Source: Thermosynechococcus sp. CL-1 (GTDB lineage: Bacteria; Cyanobacteriota; Cyanobacteriia; Thermosynechococcales; Thermosynechococcaceae). Taken from it: DNA of 64,000 bases. The notes beneath the pieces were generated by a model. It was not told the DNA's origin, ran no database searches, and saw only the letters and a list, made by a program, of their open reading frames with translations. Shown one piece after another: positions 59,516 through 64,000 of the stretch (its first letter is position 1; the number at the start of each line of letters is the position of its first letter). The stretch lies in assembly GCF_008386235.1 (NCBI RefSeq), contig NZ_CP040671.1, forward strand, positions 2,420,001-2,484,000, read 5' to 3'. Made by a program: the position numbers and the translations under genes.

Positions 59516-60586
59516 ATGACAACACAGGAAAAAATGCTGCTGGGCCTATTGATTTTTGTGCCCCTTGCCCTCCTTAACTTTATCGTCAAAATGCCGCCGA
59601 TGGTCAGCTTTATCCTCAGTGGTCTCGCCATTGTGCCCCTTGCGGCTTGGATTGCCAATTCCACAGAGGCGATCGCCGAAGTCATTGGCCCTGCCCTTGG
59701 CGGACTCTTGAATGCCACCTTTGGCAATGTCACTGAGATGATTATCGCCATTGTCGCCCTGCGTCAGGGTCTGGCAGAGGTGGTAAAAGCCAGTCTCAGC
59801 GGTGCCATTATTGCCAATTTGCTTTTGGGATTGGGTCTGGCCATTGTTGTTGGGGGCATCCGATTTCCAGAGCAGCAGTTCTCAGCACCTGTCGCCCGCA
59901 TTAATGCCTCTGCCCTCACCCTATCGGTGATTGTGCTGATGACCCCGACCGCGATTCAGGCGGCAGCTCCCAGTGTGCCGCTTCACTTGATTGATCACTT
60001 CTCCTATGCGTCGGCGATTTTGCTGCTGATTTTTTACGGTCTGATGTTGCTCTTTTCTATGAAAACCCATCGTCACCTCTACCTGATGGATGAGACGATC
60101 GCTGGTCAGGAACCCTCCCCCACTGTCAATCTCAAGGTGCCCCTTGCCATTCTGCTGGTGGGTACGATTTTGCTAGTCTTTGTTTCCGACATCCTCGTGG
60201 ATAGTTTGCAGGACAGCATTAGTGAAATCGGGTTGACCCAATTGTTTACAGGCGTGTTTCTCATTCCCGTCTTCAGCAGTGTGGTTGAGTTCATCACCTG
60301 TATCAAGTTTGCCCTCAATAATCGTATGGAAGGGGCAGTGGCGGTGGCGATTGGGTCTAGCTTGCAGATTATCCTTTTTGTGGCGCCGGTGCTTGTGCTG
60401 GTGGGCTGGTTCTTGGGTCAACCGGAGATGAACCTGAGCTTCAATCTCTTTGAACTGTTGGCCGTTGTGGCTGCGGTTGCCATCACCAACTCCATTAGCA
60501 ACGATGGCCGCACGAACTGGCTAGAGGGTGTCTTGCTGATGATCACCTACCTCGTGCTGGCGATCGCCTTCTTTATTCACCCATAA
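59516..60586 (+). CDS. Ca2+/H+ exchanger (CAX family)
   Basis: 356 aa, about 11 membrane helices. The two family repeats are present: GNVTEMIIAIVALRQGLAEVVKASLSGAI (c-1) and SSVVEFITCIKFALNNRMEGAVAVAIGSSLQI (c-2), each with the acidic residue that binds the cation. It exports calcium, or loads a compartment, using the proton gradient. AAGGGG ribosome site lies inside the folB start region because the genes diverge with a 12-nt gap. Converges on tRNA-Leu 4 nt downstream. Confidence 0.93.
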   Translation: MTTQEKMLLGLLIFVPLALLNFIVKMPPMVSFILSGLAIVPLAAWIANSTEAIAEVIGPALGGLLNATFGNVTEMIIAIVALRQGLAEVVKASLSGAIIANLLLGLGLAIVVGGIRFPEQQFSAPVARINASALTLSVIVLMTPTAIQAAAPSVPLHLIDHFSYASAILLLIFYGLMLLFSMKTHRHLYLMDETIAGQEPSPTVNLKVPLAILLVGTILLVFVSDILVDSLQDSISEIGLTQLFTGVFLIPVFSSVVEFITCIKFALNNRMEGAVAVAIGSSLQIILFVAPVLVLVGWFLGQPEMNLSFNLFELLAVVAAVAITNSISNDGRTNWLEGVLLMITYLVLAIAFFIHP

Positions 60587-60590
60587 ACAA

Positions 60591-60671
60591 TGCGGATGGC
60601 GAGACTCGAACTCGCAAGGCAAAGCCACACGCCCCTCAAACGTGCGCGTATACCAATTCCGCCACATCCGC
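60591..60671 (-). tRNA. tRNA-Leu (anticodon GAG)
   Basis: 81 nt. Acceptor stem GCGGATG/CATCCGC, D arm GCG/CGC with GG in the loop, anticodon stem CACGT/GCGTG with loop TTGAGGG giving GAG, a long variable arm (GGC-TTT-GCC) as in class II tRNAs, T arm GCGAG-TTCGAGT-CTCGC, discriminator A. CCA is not encoded, so it must be added enzymatically. Reads CUC and CUU codons. Confidence 0.95.
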
Positions 60672-60682
60672 GTAGCTTTATG

Positions 60683-60711
60683 ATTATAGCGCAGATGGCT
60701 AAATTTCTGAA
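60683..60711 (-). promoter_or_regulatory. Promoter of tRNA-Leu
   Basis: On the minus strand TTCAGA (60711-60706), 17-base spacer, TATAAT (60688-60683). The start of transcription would fall about 5 nt before the mature 5' end. Confidence 0.7.
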
Positions 60712-60794
60712 AGTGGTGATCTGGCCTCTCGATGGCAGAAAATTAAAGTGCCCTTCTCTAAAATCGCTGTCTCGCTGATCTTGGGAGAACTGCC

Positions 60795-61211
60795 ATGAAT
60801 GCAGCCGCCTACTTGATTGGTACCGTTGCCCACAGTAGTGGCCTGCCCGTCAAGACCATTCGCTATTACGAGGAATTGGGGCTGTTGCGAACTGTTGGCA
60901 GAACCAGTGGCGGCTATCGCCTCTTTGCTGAGGACGTCTTTGCTCGCCTAAGTTTTATCAAACGTGCCCAGTCCCTTGGCCTCACCCTGAGCGACATCAA
61001 AGCCTTGCTTGAGGTATACGATCGCGGTGAGATTCCCTGTGACCACATCAAGGAAAAGTTAGAGGAAAAATTGGCGGCCATTGAGGCACAAATTCAGCAG
61101 TTGCAGATTCTTAAACAGGAATTGCAAGGCCTCCTCTCCGGCTGGCGATCGCCCGCGCAACTCCAAAAGGGCAGGATCTGTCCCATTCTCCAGCCAGTGG
61201 TGTGCTCCTAA
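60795..61211 (+). CDS. MerR-family metal-responsive transcriptional regulator
   Basis: 138 aa. N-terminal winged helix (GTVAHSSGLPVKTIRYYEELGLL and SGGYRLFAEDVFARLSFIKRAQSLGL), dimerisation helix 85-113, and cysteines at 82, 129 and 137. C82 matches the helix-start cysteine of MerR/ZntR, and C129-x7-C137 resembles the metal-binding loop of CueR-type proteins, so a soft metal ion is the likely effector. No metal transporter is adjacent, except the Ca2+/H+ exchanger beyond the tRNA. Its stop abuts the pxcA stop. Confidence 0.9.
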   Translation: MNAAAYLIGTVAHSSGLPVKTIRYYEELGLLRTVGRTSGGYRLFAEDVFARLSFIKRAQSLGLTLSDIKALLEVYDRGEIPCDHIKEKLEEKLAAIEAQIQQLQILKQELQGLLSGWRSPAQLQKGRICPILQPVVCS

Positions 61212-62597
61212 CTACTCGTTCATATTCTTGTAGGTAGCCACTGCCGAAGGGGAAATCTGGTTGAGATAGCGGAAAATCCAATACTTAAATACCGTATCGA
61301 GCATCACCGGAAAGGTGGCAATAAACATGTTGATAAAGTCCTCATTGCGCGGAAAGCCAAAGTGCTCGAGGGTATTGTTCACCAACACTTCCCAGCCGTG
61401 GGGGGAGTGGTATCCGACAAAGACATCCGTAAATAGGATAATGATAAAGGCTTTGGCACTGTCACTGAGGCCATAAACCACTTCATCCAAAAAGGCTTTG
61501 ACAATCGCCAGTTGCCGTTGGCCCGTAAACACGAGTCCCAAAAAGACCGTAAAGCCCAAGGCATCGGAAAGGATGTTTTTCAGGGGTTCAATCAGTTCCT
61601 TTTGGTATTCCGTGGATAGCTCGATCGCCTTCTCGCGGATGCGGTCTTGAATTTCCTCTGCAGAAACAGGAACATTGCTCACCAGGCTTTCAAAGCGAAT
61701 TTTATTTTCAAAGCGAGCCAGTTCATCGAGAATGTTGTCTTCCAATTGTGAGTTAATGATGCGTTCAATCTGCCCTACCGCCTTAAAGTGGTTGACCAAG
61801 GGACTCACAATCAGGGCCTTGGAAATTTGCTGGGTCAACAGGGGCAAAATCACCAGCAAGAGCATAAAACGAACCGCTAGACGGGTGCGCAGCTTTGAGG
61901 TGCGAAAATCACGAACGACTTCAGCTTCGGTGGTTTCATCAGAATTGAGTTCACGGCGAAAGCGATCGGCGGTGCGCAAAATCGAGCGGGGAATAAAGCT
62001 GCTGCTGTCCAGCTTGGAATCATCGGTGAGATCATCACTGATATATTCCGAGAGATAAAGGGAATCATCCTCAATTTTGTCGAGGGCGGCCGCCTGTTGG
62101 CGTTGTTGGGGATCTTGGCGACTGAGGCTCGGACGGGCTAGGGCATTGAGTTCCTTTTCACGCTGCCGTTTATAGCGGTTGAGGGTGGCATCAATCAGCC
62201 GCAGCTTTTCATAAACGCTGGGTTCCTCGGTCGTGCTACTCACCGTAGCCGTCACCGTATAGGTTGCCGTTGCACCATTGACACTATCGTTGACAGGAGT
62301 GGGGGGGCTTTGGGGGGGAGCAAGGGGCAAAATTTGACGGCTGGCGCGGAACTCCGTCATCCGCATACGAATGGTTTTTAGCAGTTGTTTTAGCTCTGTC
62401 TCGAAATAGCTAGAGACTTCTCCCACGGGTAGATTGAGGGGGCTAATGGGTTGACCGTCAAAGTGTTCCAGTTCGATGGCGCGAATTTTCAGAGCGGCTT
62501 CATAGGCTTCCTGTAGGGCGCGGTTCGGAGTTGTACGATACCACTGCTCTGCACGCTTGATCCAGTCTCTGAGGCGAATAAAGGGATTGCTGGACAT
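61212..62597 (-). CDS. pxcA: Proton extrusion protein PxcA (CemA/Ycf10 family)
   Basis: 461 aa. The N-terminal 240 residues are polar and partly disordered. The C-terminal half has about four membrane helices of the CemA family: RFMLLLVILPLLTQQISKAL, LGFTVFLGLVFTGQRQLA, AFIIILFTDVFVGYHSPHGWE and FINMFIATFPVMLDTVFKYWIFRYLN. In Synechocystis PxcA drives light-induced proton release and supports inorganic carbon uptake. The HSPHGWE motif is the family signature. Confidence 0.95.
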   Translation of the reverse strand: MSSNPFIRLRDWIKRAEQWYRTTPNRALQEAYEAALKIRAIELEHFDGQPISPLNLPVGEVSSYFETELKQLLKTIRMRMTEFRASRQILPLAPPQSPPTPVNDSVNGATATYTVTATVSSTTEEPSVYEKLRLIDATLNRYKRQREKELNALARPSLSRQDPQQRQQAAALDKIEDDSLYLSEYISDDLTDDSKLDSSSFIPRSILRTADRFRRELNSDETTEAEVVRDFRTSKLRTRLAVRFMLLLVILPLLTQQISKALIVSPLVNHFKAVGQIERIINSQLEDNILDELARFENKIRFESLVSNVPVSAEEIQDRIREKAIELSTEYQKELIEPLKNILSDALGFTVFLGLVFTGQRQLAIVKAFLDEVVYGLSDSAKAFIIILFTDVFVGYHSPHGWEVLVNNTLEHFGFPRNEDFINMFIATFPVMLDTVFKYWIFRYLNQISPSAVATYKNMNE

Positions 62598-62663
62598 TGC
62601 TGTTGTTCTTAACGGCTACCGCAAAAGCAATAAATCGATAGGATAGATAAAGATCGTAGCAAA

Positions 62664-64000
62664 TTGACTTTGCAGGCTTTGTTGGCGGTGTTGCAGTGGA
62701 TCAGTGGCGGTAGTCGCAGTGGCAAGACCTGTGCACTGGTGAGGGAATTTGCTCATTGGGTTGGGCAGGACAAGTCCGTGATTCCCCGTGAGCGATCGCT
62801 CCTCTTTTTGACAGATACCGTAGAAGGCCGCCAAGTCATCCAACGGGAAATTGAGTCACAGTTGGGCAGTGGCTACAGACCTTACATCACTACACCAGTG
62901 GGCTTCATGCAGGATGAGGTGGAACTTTTTTGGCCACTACTGGTGCAGGCGAAGGCCGTTGATCCGCATCCCCCTTTGCGTCTGAAACCAGAAACGGAGT
63001 TGGTGTGCGCAGAGCGGTTGTGGCAGCCTTGGCTAGCCAACCATAGGTTTGCTGTCCTTAGTGAAAATCGCGATCGCGCCACCCGTCACCTGCTCGATAT
63101 TTTTCAACTAGCTGCCTTTGCCCGCCTTAGCCTAGATGATCTACCCCAACTCATTTGGGATCATCAGCTTGAGATGCCTTCAGAAACCGTGGGGGCGATC
63201 GTCACTGCCCTGAAACAGTGGCAAAGTTGGTGTACTGCCCACAGCCTTCTCACCTACGGCATCACCACGGATTTATTTGGCCGAGTTCTCCTTGACCATC
63301 CCCGATACCAAGCCTCCTTGGGGCAACGGTTTCAGTGTCTTCTTGCTGATAACATCCACAACTATCCAGCGGTGATGGCAGATGTGATCGCCCGCTTTAA
63401 CCAACAGGGGATCAAGATTGTCCTGACTCACCAACCCATTGGCGCTGTCCGTCTCGGTCTGGGAGCTGATCCCGATGCGTTTCTCAGCCTGAAAAACCAA
63501 GCCACCGTCATTGAGCAACCCTGCCCTGCCGAAACGATTTTTGGCAACACCCCTCTCCAAACTGAGATTCAAGAACGCCTCACTACGCCCCAAGCCACGC
63601 TGCCTGAAAACATCGCGGCCATTCAAACCACTTCGCGGATGCAACTGTTGCAGGAAGTAGTTGCGACGATCGCCACCGCCATTCATCAAGGGATGGTGCA
63701 ACCAAACGAGATCGCCATCCTTGCCCCCGGTTTAGATAGCGTTGCCCGCCATGTCTTTAGCACTGAGCTAAAAAAACGCGGCATTCCCCTCGTGATCTGG
63801 AATGAGCAGCGCCCCCTGATTCAATCCCCCTTTGTGCGTGCTCTTTTGACGCTGTTGCTGTTTGTTTATCCGCGAACGGGAATGATCCCAGAGGCAACGG
63901 CGGTTGCAGAGATGTTAACGGTTTTGCTGCCGCGAGCAATTGATCCTGTGCGGGCAGGCCTGCTCTCTTGCTATTGTTTTCAGCCGGGTCTGGAGAAAGC
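62664..64000 (+). CDS. RecB/UvrD-type helicase (N-terminal part; runs off the right edge)
   Basis: About 445 codons to the window end, no stop. Walker A is present as GGSRSGKT close to the start (ISGGSRSGKTCALVREFA). Other stretches fit a superfamily I helicase: RSLLFLTDTVEGRQVIQREI (motif Ia region), CLLADNIHNYPAVMADVIA in the motif II position, but with ADN in place of DE, and VQPNEIAILAPGLDSVARHV. The frame is open from 62634, with no ATG; TTG at 62664 or 62670 is the likely start and the call is uncertain there. It diverges from pxcA with a 66-bp spacer. Confidence 0.72.
   Translation, partial: MTLQALLAVLQWISGGSRSGKTCALVREFAHWVGQDKSVIPRERSLLFLTDTVEGRQVIQREIESQLGSGYRPYITTPVGFMQDEVELFWPLLVQAKAVDPHPPLRLKPETELVCAERLWQPWLANHRFAVLSENRDRATRHLLDIFQLAAFARLSLDDLPQLIWDHQLEMPSETVGAIVTALKQWQSWCTAHSLLTYGITTDLFGRVLLDHPRYQASLGQRFQCLLADNIHNYPAVMADVIARFNQQGIKIVLTHQPIGAVRLGLGADPDAFLSLKNQATVIEQPCPAETIFGNTPLQTEIQERLTTPQATLPENIAAIQTTSRMQLLQEVVATIATAIHQGMVQPNEIAILAPGLDSVARHVFSTELKKRGIPLVIWNEQRPLIQSPFVRALLTLLLFVYPRTGMIPEATAVAEMLTVLLPRAIDPVRAGLLSCYCFQPGLEK

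Overview
The window is typical cyanobacterial chromosome. It carries the photosystem I core pair psaA-psaB, the cyanobacterial/chloroplast-type NDH-1 genes ndhK, ndhL, ndhD1 and ndhF1, the CemA homologue pxcA, the circadian iron-sulfur protein ldpA, a Ycf45-like ATPase, and many HIP1 octamers (GCGATCGC). Protein sequences and gene order (ndhK-ndhL apart from ndhC/ndhJ, ndhF1-ndhD1, psaA-psaB) point to a thermophilic unicellular Thermosynechococcus close to T. elongatus/vestitus. The strain cannot be fixed from sequence alone. Both ends cut a gene: a P-type ATPase on the left and a RecB-like helicase on the right.

Layout. 1-7.2 kb: P-type ATPase with a UspA gene (minus), the three-gene proton-translocating transhydrogenase operon (plus), and trpC plus a HAD phosphatase (minus). 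7.2-15.5 kb: an iron-sulfur-type photolyase, a soluble CBS-like/coiled-coil signalling protein, an isoaspartyl peptidase, then ndhK-ndhL-DUF3007-malQ, and a very long pentapeptide-repeat protein (minus). 15.6-24.8 kb: DegT-type aminotransferase, D-lactate dehydrogenase, argG, a second pentapeptide protein with a C-terminal extension, tRNA nucleotidyltransferase, and pgi with a Tat/lipoprotein binding protein (minus). 24.9-33.6 kb: ndhF1-ndhD1-hydrolase (minus), a SYLF-domain protein, a run of small regulatory genes (ybaB, NarL-type regulator, single-span membrane protein, WD40 protein, DUF4330), and ridA (minus). 34-40.4 kb: psaA-psaB with a terminator, and an MscS-related multi-span membrane protein. 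40.5-46.6 kb (minus): folE behind a Zur/Fur-like box, ftsH, and recG with an unknown coiled-coil gene. 46.7-55.4 kb (plus): uppP, sigF with a CRP-like palindrome upstream, ldpA, the Ycf45-like gene, a tandem pair of DUF3782 nuclease-fold genes, hemE, an SDR gene and an EVE-domain gene. 55.4-64 kb: a minus operon folB - thioredoxin-like DUF255 - gcvT - zinc-ribbon gene; a divergent Ca2+/H+ exchanger; tRNA-Leu(GAG); a MerR regulator; pxcA; and the partial helicase.

Functionally, much of the window serves photosynthetic electron flow and its redox and proton balance: PSI core, cyclic/respiratory NDH-1 subunits, transhydrogenase, PxcA, FtsH for thylakoid repair, and tetrapyrrole synthesis. Most gene content is ordinary. 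The items most worth a second look are the mosaic DUF3782 duplication with its three repeated promoter-like boxes next to hemE, the CRP-like site and overlapping mini-ORF at sigF, the Zur/Fur-like box at folE, the Cys-rich insertion in the DegT aminotransferase, and the CBS-like/coiled-coil signalling protein. I found no CRISPR array, insertion sequence, prophage, attachment site or replication origin.
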